NCBI GenBank assembly: GCA_030647905.1
Contig: JAUSJA010000026.1
Location: forward strand, 496,001-560,000
DNA: 64,000 nucleotides
Direction of reading: 5' to 3'
Origin: Gemmatimonadaceae bacterium
GTDB taxonomy: Bacteria; Gemmatimonadota; Gemmatimonadetes; Gemmatimonadales; Gemmatimonadaceae
Part shown: positions 38,174 to 45,001 of the stretch, piece after piece
Position numbering within the stretch: position 1 is the first letter of the stretch
Layout of the letters: each line of letters opens with the position of its first letter
The notes under the pieces: model-generated
Databases searched by the model: none
The model's input: the letters and a program-made list of their open reading frames with translations, nothing else
What the model was told of the DNA's origin: nothing
Program-made: the position numbers and the translations under genes

Positions 38174-38407
38174 ATGCGTAGGACAAAGCTGGTAGCGAGG
38201 GCGGCTCTGCTGTTTTCGCTGGTTGGGAGCCTGACGTTCGGCGCGTCAGAAGTTTTCGCTGCCGATCCCGCGAGAACATGTCCGAACGACGGGTACAACG
38301 CGTTCGGTGAGTGCGTGAGTTTAGAGAATTGCCAGTTCCTCTGCGAAGGTGTCGGGGGCATTCAGGGCAATTGTATCTCCGCGAACTGCTGCTTCTGCGA
38401 ACACTGA
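38174..38407 (+). CDS. Secreted cysteine-rich peptide with defensin-like (CS-alpha-beta) cysteine spacing
   Basis: A 77-aa precursor. A basic start and hydrophobic core (ALLFSLVGSLTFGASEVFA) give a signal peptide likely cut after VFA at residue 29. The 48-residue mature part has eight cysteines at 36, 47, 53, 57, 67, 72, 73 and 75: C-x10-C-x5-C-x3-C-x9-C-x4-CC-x-C. The C-x3-C helix motif, the GNC segment resembling a gamma-core GXC, and the C-terminal C-x-C are the hallmarks of the CS-alpha-beta fold. The first four intervals equal those of plant defensins; the last plant cysteine is absent and an extra one precedes C-x-C. GGAG lies 6 nt before the ATG. Antimicrobial, signalling or receptor-ligand roles are all possible. 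NVEALA-type exported peptides of Bacteroidota are an alternative relation. Confidence 0.75.
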   Translation: MRRTKLVARAALLFSLVGSLTFGASEVFAADPARTCPNDGYNAFGECVSLENCQFLCEGVGGIQGNCISANCCFCEH

Positions 38408-38414
38408 GGTCAGA

Positions 38415-38444
38415 AGCCGGCTCGGTCATATGACCGAGCCGGCT
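38415..38444. terminator. Perfect 30-bp palindrome after the cysteine-rich peptide gene
   Basis: AGCCGGCTCGGTCAT and its exact complement form an uninterrupted palindrome 8 nt after the peptide stop. As RNA it folds into a strong hairpin. No T-run follows, so partial termination or 3'-end protection of an abundant peptide mRNA is likely, with some read-through to the lipoprotein gene. Confidence 0.7.
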
Positions 38445-38505
38445 CGCGGTCTTGTGCGGGGACGTTCCGCGTTGGTATCATCCGAATAACCTCAAGGAGC
38501 TCGAC

Positions 38506-39786
38506 ATGTCAGTCTGGGGTAAATTTCGCGGTGCTATGGCCTCGCATCATATTGCTGGGCTCGCCGCTTTCCTGGCACTGGGCTGCTCAGGCGGGGAAGT
38601 GAAGATCGTCGATCCGCCCCCCACGGGCAGCTCAGGTCTCAAGATCACCATTGCGCCTGAGCCTGCAGATCAGTCGTTCGCTCAACTCCTCGGCTGGACC
38701 AGTGGAATTCCTGGTGCTGAAATCAGAGTCACTCCGCTCGATTCTACCGTCGGCCGTTCTCAGACCTTCACTGCCGACGCCTCTGGATCAGCTTCAGTTT
38801 CGGGCCTGGCACCGGAGCAATACGTTGTCGAAGCGAGGAGACTCCTGTCCGCATCTGAACTTGCAAAGTTCGGCACGGGGCGTGACCCGACAGGGTTCGC
38901 AGGGAGGGGAACGATTCACGTTTCTCCGACTGTGTCATCGGCCATTGTCACCATTCCTGCCAGCCGCCGCCGATCACTCCTGATTAACGAAGTGTCCTGG
39001 CAAGCTGTGTTCCAAGCCCTGCCGGATGGAGCGACCTACTACGATAACGGCTTCATCGAGATGTACAACAACTCGGACACGATTATCCACCTGGATGGGA
39101 TGACCATCGGACAGCCAATAAATATCTTCCGTAACTACCCGGACTTTCCATGTTCGATGTTCGAGAGGTTTCGCAACGATGCGACGGGAATCTGGGCTCA
39201 GGTCATTTTTGTGTTTCCCGGAGCGGGGCAGGATTATCCACTGGCTCCCGGGAAGCTCGTGGTTGTAGCGCAGGACGCAATTGACCATTCCGGTATTTTC
39301 CCAGGGTTGCCGGATCTGAGTGGCGCCGCTTTCGAGTTCACTGGAAGACCCGGCGATGTAGATAACCCGGCTTCCGCGAATTTGATTAGCCGTGGGGGTT
39401 ACACTGCTCCTCACGGGATGCTGAATATGTCGCTCGGTGGAACCATTTTTGTTGCAGCTCCTGTCAACTTTGCGGACCTGGAGAGTGGGCGTGATCCGCG
39501 CAATGACAATGTTCTCAGTAAATTTCCGGCGGCCACGATACTTGACACCTTCTCCACCGTGTTCCCAAATGACGACTATCCTGAAAACCCATATTGCTCG
39601 GAGCTTGTGAACCGCGCCTTCGACCGCGAAACCGGGAAGTTCTTCTCAGAGTCACGGGGTAGCTTCCAAATCTCCCAATCACGCAGATCGATAGGCGTCA
39701 CGGCCGACAGCCGGCCAATCGTTCAGAGCACGCGTTCGAGTGCGATGGATTTTGTGAACGGCCCTTTCAGTCCAGGAAGGATGTAG
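38506..39786 (+). CDS. Lipoprotein resembling DUF4876 proteins
   Basis: A 426-aa lipoprotein with lipobox AFLALGC. An N-terminal Ig-like domain (about 40-150; GIPGAEIRVTPLDSTVG, SGSASVSGLAPEQYVVEARR) precedes a lamin-tail/DUF4876-like domain (about 160-420; LLINEVSWQAV, NGFIEMYNNSDTIIHLDGM, DYPLAPGKLVVVAQDAIDHS). AAGGAG lies 6 nt before the ATG. Related lipoproteins sit beside TonB receptors and DUF6850 barrels in Bacteroidota. It follows the cysteine-rich peptide and is divergent from the receptor. GC content is visibly lower than in the flanking housekeeping genes, consistent with transfer. Confidence 0.72.
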   Translation: MSVWGKFRGAMASHHIAGLAAFLALGCSGGEVKIVDPPPTGSSGLKITIAPEPADQSFAQLLGWTSGIPGAEIRVTPLDSTVGRSQTFTADASGSASVSGLAPEQYVVEARRLLSASELAKFGTGRDPTGFAGRGTIHVSPTVSSAIVTIPASRRRSLLINEVSWQAVFQALPDGATYYDNGFIEMYNNSDTIIHLDGMTIGQPINIFRNYPDFPCSMFERFRNDATGIWAQVIFVFPGAGQDYPLAPGKLVVVAQDAIDHSGIFPGLPDLSGAAFEFTGRPGDVDNPASANLISRGGYTAPHGMLNMSLGGTIFVAAPVNFADLESGRDPRNDNVLSKFPAATILDTFSTVFPNDDYPENPYCSELVNRAFDRETGKFFSESRGSFQISQSRRSIGVTADSRPIVQSTRSSAMDFVNGPFSPGRM

Positions 39787-39817
39787 CCGCCCGAGTTCGG
39801 CTGAGGCGGACGCGCTC

Positions 39818-40498
39818 TTAAGCCGTCCGTCGAAACCTGGCGATTACCGTCCCGAGGACGAGCGACAAGTCCTTTGGAATGTCGAACGAGCGAGAACGCG
39901 GGTTAAGCGAGGTAAGCTTCAATCGCGAGTTCGTGATCTCCTTCACGCGTTTTACGACGTAGCCCTCATCCGGGCGGCGCGCAACGATAATGTCGTTTAT
40001 CGTTACCCTCGCTCCAAGCTTCACGACGATGACGTCGCCGTTTTCCAGAAAAGGAGACATGCTTGCTCCCGAAACGTGCAACGCGACGTGCCCCGCAGCA
40101 GAATTCCCAAGCGGAAACTCGATCCATCTTTCTGCTTCCTCGTCGAGCAATTCCCGCCCTTCGCCTGCAGCGACTCGGCTGTCAATCAGCGGTACGCATT
40201 CGAGCGACGCGGCAATTGGAAACACTTCGCGTACGCGACCCACGACGGGAGCGGGGATGTCGTAGAGATGCATGACAGGCATCTCTTTCATTATACGCTC
40301 GGCGGCAAGACGCGCCTCGAGCTGCTCAGCAAAAGTCTGAGCATGTTTCTGAGTATCCCGCTTTTCTTCCACGGTCATCGCGCGCACAGTATCCCTGATG
40401 AGCCAGTCAACGAATCCCTCATGATCCAATCCCGTCGCATCAGAGCGTTGCGCAACCAGTTTCTCTATCGAGGGCTGTCTTGATTCAGAATCAGTCAT
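39818..40498 (-). CDS. LexA/CI-like S24 peptidase without a recognisable DNA-binding domain
   Basis: A 226-aa protein whose C-terminal half (about 105-226) is an S24 self-cleaving protease. The serine is in HVSGASMSPFLENGD (Ser146), the lysine in GYVVKRVKEI (Lys183), and the likely cleavage site is Ala111-Gly112 in DSRVAAGEG. The first 100 residues are helical but do not match a LexA or CI helix-turn-helix. Its start overlaps the sigma-like gene upstream by 4 nt (ATGA), so DNA binding may come from that partner. A phage-type or SOS-type switch is inferred. Confidence 0.8.
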   Translation of the reverse strand: MTDSESRQPSIEKLVAQRSDATGLDHEGFVDWLIRDTVRAMTVEEKRDTQKHAQTFAEQLEARLAAERIMKEMPVMHLYDIPAPVVGRVREVFPIAASLECVPLIDSRVAAGEGRELLDEEAERWIEFPLGNSAAGHVALHVSGASMSPFLENGDVIVVKLGARVTINDIIVARRPDEGYVVKRVKEITNSRLKLTSLNPRSRSFDIPKDLSLVLGTVIARFRRTA

Positions 40499-40992
40499 TC
40501 TCCCTCCTCTGACTGTCCCAGCTCGGGGACATACTTCGCCAGTTCAGCTCGCTCTTTCTCATCGAGTCTCCTGGCATAGAGAGCTGCCGCGCGCTTCAAC
40601 CTGTTGCGAAGACGGTGAATTCGAACTTTCGTCGTGGGTGCGGAAATGCCGAGCCAGTTTGCGATGTCGTGAGCAGGAACCCGATAGGATATCCAGGTGA
40701 GAACCGCACGATCGGGGTCGCCTAACGGAGCAAGGATCTCGTCGAGCATGGCCGTTAGAACCGCCGGTGCCGGTTCTCGTGCGTAAGAATCCGGTCCAGC
40801 GGCAGACCGCAAGGCATGCTCCGAGCAGCAACTGATGATTGCTTCCTCCGCGGAGCCCGCGAGCCTGCTCATTGCTTCACCCGACATCCAATCGCGAGAC
40901 GAAAGGGTGGCTGTGGAGTCGGGCGCGGGTCTGGTCAAGAGTCGTCTGCATGACTGGCCACGCGCTGCGAACTCTCCTGCGATTCCAGCCAT
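40495..40992 (-). CDS. Sigma-70 region 4-like helix-turn-helix protein
   Basis: A frame of up to 165 aa. Residues about 85-140 (ILAPLGDPDRAVLTWISYRV, ANWLGISAPTTKVRIHRLRN) match sigma region 4 of ECF-type factors. The segment before it does not look like region 2, so it may be a stand-alone regulator rather than a full sigma factor. The 40992 start overlaps the ERF-like gene by 58 nt. ATGs at 40887 and 40872 avoid that, and the latter has GGGTGA upstream. The stop overlaps the S24 gene (ATGA). Confidence 0.65.
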   Translation of the reverse strand: MAGIAGEFAARGQSCRRLLTRPAPDSTATLSSRDWMSGEAMSRLAGSAEEAIISCCSEHALRSAAGPDSYAREPAPAVLTAMLDEILAPLGDPDRAVLTWISYRVPAHDIANWLGISAPTTKVRIHRLRNRLKRAAALYARRLDEKERAELAKYVPELGQSEEGE

Positions 40993-41561
40993 TGTCTCAA
41001 CTTGCTCGCCCAGCTTTCGAGTCGAGCCGGTTTGGGGAGACGATGATGGTTGAGACGCCGCCTGATCGGTTCGCTCATTTCCGTTGCGAACCCAAGCTGC
41101 TCGGCCTCGGAGAGGAGTCTCGACACTTCGGCGGCGAGCCGCCGCGCATCGGCGAGCTTATAGGAACTTGCGATACCAGACCTCTCCCGAATTCTTTTCG
41201 CGCGGGCAACCTTGGCCATTTCTTCCGAGCTCGGACGAAAAGTTGATGCCGTGAATCCAAGATTCGCGAGCGCACGCCCGATCGCGGATGTCTCCGTATT
41301 CTCGAGACAAGCGTAAGTGTTGATCTGTCCGTCGTCCTCGCGTTCCGAGGCCCACCCAGTCGAGGAAGGAGCCGCATCCTCCGCCGTTCGGAAGACCTGG
41401 GACTTGAAGGTGATTTCTCCGTCTTCGCGCGACATCAGCTCAGTGAGAATTCGACCTGTCGGATGACGCTCGTAGAAGAGCGTTATACGGTCGGCGACCA
41501 GCGCATATCCGCCACTCCGGATCGAAAGCACCTTTGGCACGTTCACCTTCCAATGCGTCAC
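40935..41561 (-). CDS. ERF-like single-strand annealing protein (phage-type)
   Basis: A 208-aa protein. The segment CLENTETSAIGRALANLGF (about 86-104) is the most typical stretch of ERF-superfamily single-strand annealing proteins, with VFRTAEDAAPSSTGWAS before it in the position of their acidic loop. The C-terminal part is helical and basic. Such proteins pair homologous DNA during phage recombination. It leads the three-gene minus-strand module with the sigma-like and S24 genes, inside the proposed island. Low-stringency similarity only; another recombination-associated function is possible. Confidence 0.55.
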   Translation of the reverse strand: MTHWKVNVPKVLSIRSGGYALVADRITLFYERHPTGRILTELMSREDGEITFKSQVFRTAEDAAPSSTGWASEREDDGQINTYACLENTETSAIGRALANLGFTASTFRPSSEEMAKVARAKRIRERSGIASSYKLADARRLAAEVSRLLSEAEQLGFATEMSEPIRRRLNHHRLPKPARLESWASKLRQWLESQESSQRVASHADDS

Positions 41562-41729
41562 AAGGAGGACCGAATAAACGCCGAAGCGACAGAATGTGAC
41601 TTAGCGACCCTCTATTGGTAAGACGTAAACGGGTTACACGGTCAGGCGATGACCAAGCGGGTTGTCGTGACTCGTATCGCGGAGAGACGGTCCGTGCGAT
41701 CGTGAACGACCACAGGATTACAGTGCTGG

Positions 41730-41876
41730 TTCCACACGCGCAGCCGCGGCGTGGGATCCGCGCAGGCGAAGCGACTGCTCACCTACACGTTCGCTGCTGA
41801 TGTTCTGGAGAAGATCGAACTCGCGCCGCTGCGCGAAGCGCTGGAGGCGCAGGTCCTCGAGCGATTCATCGCATGA
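41730..41876 (+). pseudogene. Remnant of a sufD 3' end
   Basis: Reading from 41739 in frame to TGA at 41874-41876 gives RSRGVGSAQAKRLLTY and further residues that match the C-terminus of SufD (32716-32854) almost residue for residue, ending in LERFIA rather than LERFTG. Upstream of about 41730 the similarity fades and an in-frame stop appears. There is no start codon. Most differences from the intact copy are at third codon positions, so this is a related sufD end, not a recent exact duplicate. It probably marks the far edge of the inserted segment. Confidence 0.85.
41788..41818. repeat. Right copy of the 31-bp sufD direct repeat
   Basis: Identical to 32766-32796. The paired 25-bp block is 41844-41868. 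The distance between the copies is 9,022 bp. Confidence 0.9.
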
Positions 41877-42378
41877 CGAAGTAGTACACCGCCGCCGCGA
41901 CCAGCAGCAGGAAAAGGAAGCGCGTCGGTACGGCGCTCTTCCTCTTTTCCGACGGTGCCTGAGAGGCGCCGAGGATCGGGTTGGTGATCGTGCTGCGCTT
42001 CGTCATTGCATCGGGATCGTGCCCGAGCGGGCTGGCGGTATCCACGACCGACACACCGAGTGGCAGGCGTCCACGGCGGAAGGTCAGCTCCGCCGACCCG
42101 ATCTCGATGCGGTCGCCGTCGGTGAGCTTCGTCGGTACCGTCGCCGGGACCCCGTTGAGTCGTGTCCCCGTCGCTCCCGTGGGATGGAGAATGAAATCAT
42201 CACCTTCGGGGCGCACCTCCGCGTGAGAGCGGGACACCGCCGGCTCACGCACGACGATGTTGCTGCCCGCGTCGCGGCCGATGGTGAATGCGCCATCAGA
42301 CAGTGGGTAGGCCCGGCGCTCGAACTCGTACACGAGGTACGGCGCCTCGCTCATTGAATCGTTTGTCATCCTATCCAT
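41866..42378 (-). CDS. FHA-domain protein with C-terminal membrane anchor
   Basis: A 170-aa protein. The FHA domain (about 20-100) contains FTIGRDAGSN, VSRSHAEVRPEGDDFIL and GTRLNGVPATVPTKLTDGD, the residues that bind phosphothreonine. A linker leads to a single C-terminal helix (RFLFLLLVAAAVYYFV), a tail anchor that places the FHA domain in the cytoplasm. ATGs at 42369 and 42354 are alternative starts. Its stop overlaps the sufD remnant on the opposite strand by 11 nt, so it now ends within the island boundary. No Ser/Thr kinase gene is adjacent. Confidence 0.85.
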   Translation of the reverse strand: MDRMTNDSMSEAPYLVYEFERRAYPLSDGAFTIGRDAGSNIVVREPAVSRSHAEVRPEGDDFILHPTGATGTRLNGVPATVPTKLTDGDRIEIGSAELTFRRGRLPLGVSVVDTASPLGHDPDAMTKRSTITNPILGASQAPSEKRKSAVPTRFLFLLLVAAAVYYFVMR

Positions 42379-42449
42379 GGAAACCGGTTGTAGCGAAATT
42401 GCCAGCGTGGTGAAGATGCATCATTCGAACCCTGACTCCGAGGAATTTA

Positions 42450-42659
42450 ATGGCTACGAAACTCGACAAGGTCCTCAAGCGGGAGATCGAGATCGACGGG
42501 CAGGCCTACATCGCCGCGATCTCGCCTGACGGGATCAAGGTCACGAAAAAGGGTTTCCGGAAGGGCAACGAGATCTCATGGCGCTCGATCATCAGTGGAG
42601 ATGCGCAGCTCAACGAGGATCTGAACAGTTCCGTGGAAGCGACTGATACCGGAGTATAG
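42450..42659 (+). CDS. Conserved hypothetical small protein
   Basis: A 69-aa acidic/basic mixed protein with no leader or helix for membranes. A compact beta-rich start (VLKREIEIDGQAYIAAIS, then GIKVTKKGFRKGNEISW) ends in a short acidic tail. It reads like a small DNA- or RNA-binding or adaptor fold, but I do not recognise a family. It is divergent from the FHA gene with 71 nt between. Good codon usage supports a real gene. Confidence 0.65.
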   Translation: MATKLDKVLKREIEIDGQAYIAAISPDGIKVTKKGFRKGNEISWRSIISGDAQLNEDLNSSVEATDTGV

Positions 42660-42940
42660 TCGAAGATCGGAATCAGCATTGAACTGGATCGGTGGCTCAA
42701 TGCTCCCGGGCTGACGATGCCGCCGGAGCTCGGCGCGCGTCGTTGATATGTGGCCGCTGCTCATACTGTCACCATGTTGAGACAATAATTGTCATCGGCA
42801 GAGGACAAGAAAAGGGTGCGATCGCGATTCCAAGGGGGAAACTGCAATGGCTCGGCCGTTGCACTCCGGGGTATCAGTTTCTGCGGCCCGAATGCCAGAC
42901 CGGCAACGGGTGACTGCCCGGGCAGGACACGGAGGACAAG

Positions 42941-43567
42941 GTGCGAACGATAGTCAGGCTGGCTGGTATCGCCGGAGCATTGACGCTGGCGGCGTGCAGT
43001 GGGAAAGATGCGGCGATGAATGCCGATCTGAAGAAGGATCTCGAAATGGCGTCGCGCTCCGACGCGATCTCGCTTCCGACGTCGCAGCCAGCGGCGCAGG
43101 TCGTATCGGCTATCGAGCGCACGACTCCGCCGGCACCCCGTCGGATGGCTCCGTCGCAGAGGGTGGCGAAGCATCGGGCGGCTCCGCGCGGAACACCGGC
43201 GCCCGTCGAGGTCGAGCAGGCCGATGTGAGCGAGGACGTGCAGCAGACGCTGGTGGAACCATCCCCGGCGCCAGTCGAAGTGGCTCCGCTGCCGAGCCCG
43301 CGTCCGCGGCCCGTCGCGTCGAGCGGCGCTGGATCGGGTGACGGCAGCATCGGCCGTGGCAGAGGCGACCAGGGCATCGGCATAGGCACGATTATCGGCG
43401 TCATCCTTCGCGGTGGAGTTGTGGACGGCGACCAATGCGATCCGCGCACCGACGGCAGGCGCGGCGGCATTCACACGGCAGTCAACAATCGCATCCCTGT
43501 GATCGGGACGTTTCCCGGCAGCGGCCGCATTGGCGGCGGCTTGCCGCGCGGGCGGACGCGCTTCTAG
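42941..43567 (+). CDS. Proline-rich hypothetical lipoprotein
   Basis: A 208-aa predicted lipoprotein (leader AGIAGALTLAAC). After the lipobox the sequence is low-complexity, rich in Pro, Ala and Arg (PAPVEVAPLPSPRPRPVAS), then Gly-rich (GSIGRGRGDQGIGIGTIIG). GTG at 42941 is the start, with GGAGG 5 nt upstream. The N-terminal layout (NADLKKDLEMAS) resembles that of the next lipoprotein (TSLTRDLALANE), so the two may be diverged paralogues. Function unknown. Confidence 0.7.
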   Translation: MRTIVRLAGIAGALTLAACSGKDAAMNADLKKDLEMASRSDAISLPTSQPAAQVVSAIERTTPPAPRRMAPSQRVAKHRAAPRGTPAPVEVEQADVSEDVQQTLVEPSPAPVEVAPLPSPRPRPVASSGAGSGDGSIGRGRGDQGIGIGTIIGVILRGGVVDGDQCDPRTDGRRGGIHTAVNNRIPVIGTFPGSGRIGGGLPRGRTRF

Positions 43568-43577
43568 ATCTATACTT

Positions 43578-43620
43578 CACGCGGCGCCGCGGTAATTCAC
43601 CACTGTGGCGCCGCGTGTTT
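43578..43620 (+). terminator. Intrinsic terminator between two lipoprotein genes
   Basis: CACGCGGCGCC (43578-43588) and GGCGCCGCGTG (43607-43617) form a perfect 11-bp stem with an 18-nt loop, followed by TTT. It lies 11 nt after the upstream stop and 19 nt before the next start. Confidence 0.7.
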
Positions 43621-43638
43621 CGTCATACCGTATCCAAC

Positions 43639-44538
43639 ATGAAAAGACATCTCGCACCTTCTTTCGCCCTGCTTCTCGCCGTCGCCGCGCTCGCCGCGTG
43701 CAGCGATCGCAAGAGCAACGACGACGTTCTCGCACAGGATACGAGTCTCACGCGCGATCTCGCTCTCGCGAACGAGGACACGGCATCGCGTCCGCAGCTT
43801 CAGGACGTGCCGGTGAGCCCGGAGCCGGCTCCCGTCGTCAGCGAGCTCGCGCCCGCGCCGCGTGTCGCGAGAAGAGCAGCAGCGCCAACGCGGACTGTAC
43901 CGCGCCGTACGACTCCAAGGCCTGCACCGGCTGCTGCAGCGCCAGCCGAGCGTGTCACCGAGAGCGGCAACACCGAGAGGGTCAGCGAGCGCGGCTCTGA
44001 GCGACCGCTCGGCGTAGTCTCGGCGGGATCCGAGATTGCCCTCTCTGCCGGCCAGAGGATCTGCACGAACACGAATGCAGTCGGCGACAGGTTCACGGCG
44101 CAGATCGCCGATCCCGTGATGGGTGCGAACGGCACCGTGATTCCAGTCGGTGCAACGGCGACCGTATCCATCTCTTCGCTTCACAAGAGCAAGCGCGCGG
44201 GCGACAACATCGAGATCGGGCTGCGCGTCGAATCGATCACCTTCCAGGGCAAGACATACCCCGTGAGATCGGAAGTCACCTACGCGCAGGTGGACAAGGT
44301 GCGCGCGTCGTCGCGCGGTGATGACACCCGCAAGGTCGTCACCGGCGCGGCGATCGGCGCGGTGCTCGGCCAGATACTCGGCCGCAAGACGAAGTCCACC
44401 GTGATCGGCGCGGCGACAGGCGCGGCGGCAGGAGCGGTGGTCGCGAGCCGCAATGCGAACTACGACGGATGCGTGCCGAGCGGCGGCAGGATCACCATCC
44501 GGCTTACCGAGCCGCTAACGATTCAGGCGACCGGGTAA
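43639..44538 (+). CDS. Lipoprotein with glycine-zipper region
   Basis: A 299-aa lipoprotein with leader LLLAVAALAAC. A disordered Pro/Ala/Arg-rich stretch (50-115) precedes a beta-rich domain (125-215; AGSEIALSAGQRICTNTNA, FQGKTYPVRSEVTYAQV). Next come glycine-zipper repeats (225-265; VVTGAAIGAVLGQILGRKT, TVIGAATGAAAGAVVAS) and a short final strand. Glycine zippers in similar lipoproteins insert into or associate with membranes. The frame is open from 43435, but ATG at 43639 gives the lipoprotein leader. A hairpin terminator follows. Confidence 0.75.
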   Translation: MKRHLAPSFALLLAVAALAACSDRKSNDDVLAQDTSLTRDLALANEDTASRPQLQDVPVSPEPAPVVSELAPAPRVARRAAAPTRTVPRRTTPRPAPAAAAPAERVTESGNTERVSERGSERPLGVVSAGSEIALSAGQRICTNTNAVGDRFTAQIADPVMGANGTVIPVGATATVSISSLHKSKRAGDNIEIGLRVESITFQGKTYPVRSEVTYAQVDKVRASSRGDDTRKVVTGAAIGAVLGQILGRKTKSTVIGAATGAAAGAVVASRNANYDGCVPSGGRITIRLTEPLTIQATG

Positions 44539-44545
44539 ATTTGCC

Positions 44546-44574
44546 GTCGCCTCGAGCAATTGACTCGAGGCGAC
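44546..44574. terminator. Intrinsic hairpin after the glycine-zipper lipoprotein
   Basis: GTCGCCTCGAG and CTCGAGGCGAC form a perfect 11-bp stem with a 7-nt loop, starting 8 nt after the stop. It can serve both this gene and the decayed cytochrome gene on the other strand. Confidence 0.65.
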
Positions 44575-44581
44575 GCGATCG

Positions 44582-44988
44582 TCAGGGAGCCTTTTCGTTG
44601 ACTGTCGGATAGGGCGCGGCGGGATAGGAACCGATCTTCGCGAGGGTGTATTCGCTCGCCCAGAAATCGGGCGGACCGTCGCTGTCCTTGAGAAGCACGG
44701 AGTGGCATTGGGCACTAAGGCACACGGCCCGATCTTGAATTCCATCTCGGGGCCGGTCGCTCCCGCAAGCCATCCCTTCGCCGCGGGATCGGATCAGCCG
44801 CCATGGCATCCACCACAGTCGTGCTCGATTACCATCTGTCGCCCGCGAAGGATCTGCTCCCGCGTTGCCTGATTCTTCGAGGCATTCGACGTCGGTGTCG
44901 CCGTCGCCTGTCCTACGCAACCCGCCACAGTGACGGCAATGAGTGATGAAACACCGGCGAGCCGTGCTCTGCTTAACCATCGCATCAT
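44582..44988 (-). pseudogene. Decayed c-type cytochrome gene
   Basis: The 5' part encodes a lipoprotein leader (SLIAVTVAGC) and one heme motif in VIEHDCGGCHGG. A TGA follows at once (44794-44796). Beyond it the same frame continues with SDPAAKGWLAGATGPEMEF, then the coding sense moves to another frame (DFWASEYTLAKIGSYPAAPYP) that ends at 44582. One nonsense change and one frameshift therefore separate three matching pieces. It lies just downstream of the broken multicopper oxidase, and both were probably one metal-oxidation or denitrification-type operon. Confidence 0.65.
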
Positions 44989-45001
44989 GTTCGTCTCCTT
45001 G

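Noticed and set aside
32855-41737. An integrase or transposase that would move the island
   Set aside because: None is visible; every larger frame there is accounted for by envelope or regulatory genes.
41800-42357. A 185-codon plus-strand frame opposite the FHA gene
   Set aside because: It reads the sufD remnant out of frame and then the antisense strand of a clear FHA gene.
42660-42940. A possible small gene in the 281-nt gap before the proline-rich lipoprotein
   Set aside because: Only short frames without a good start are present; the gap most likely holds the promoter and ribosome site of the next gene.
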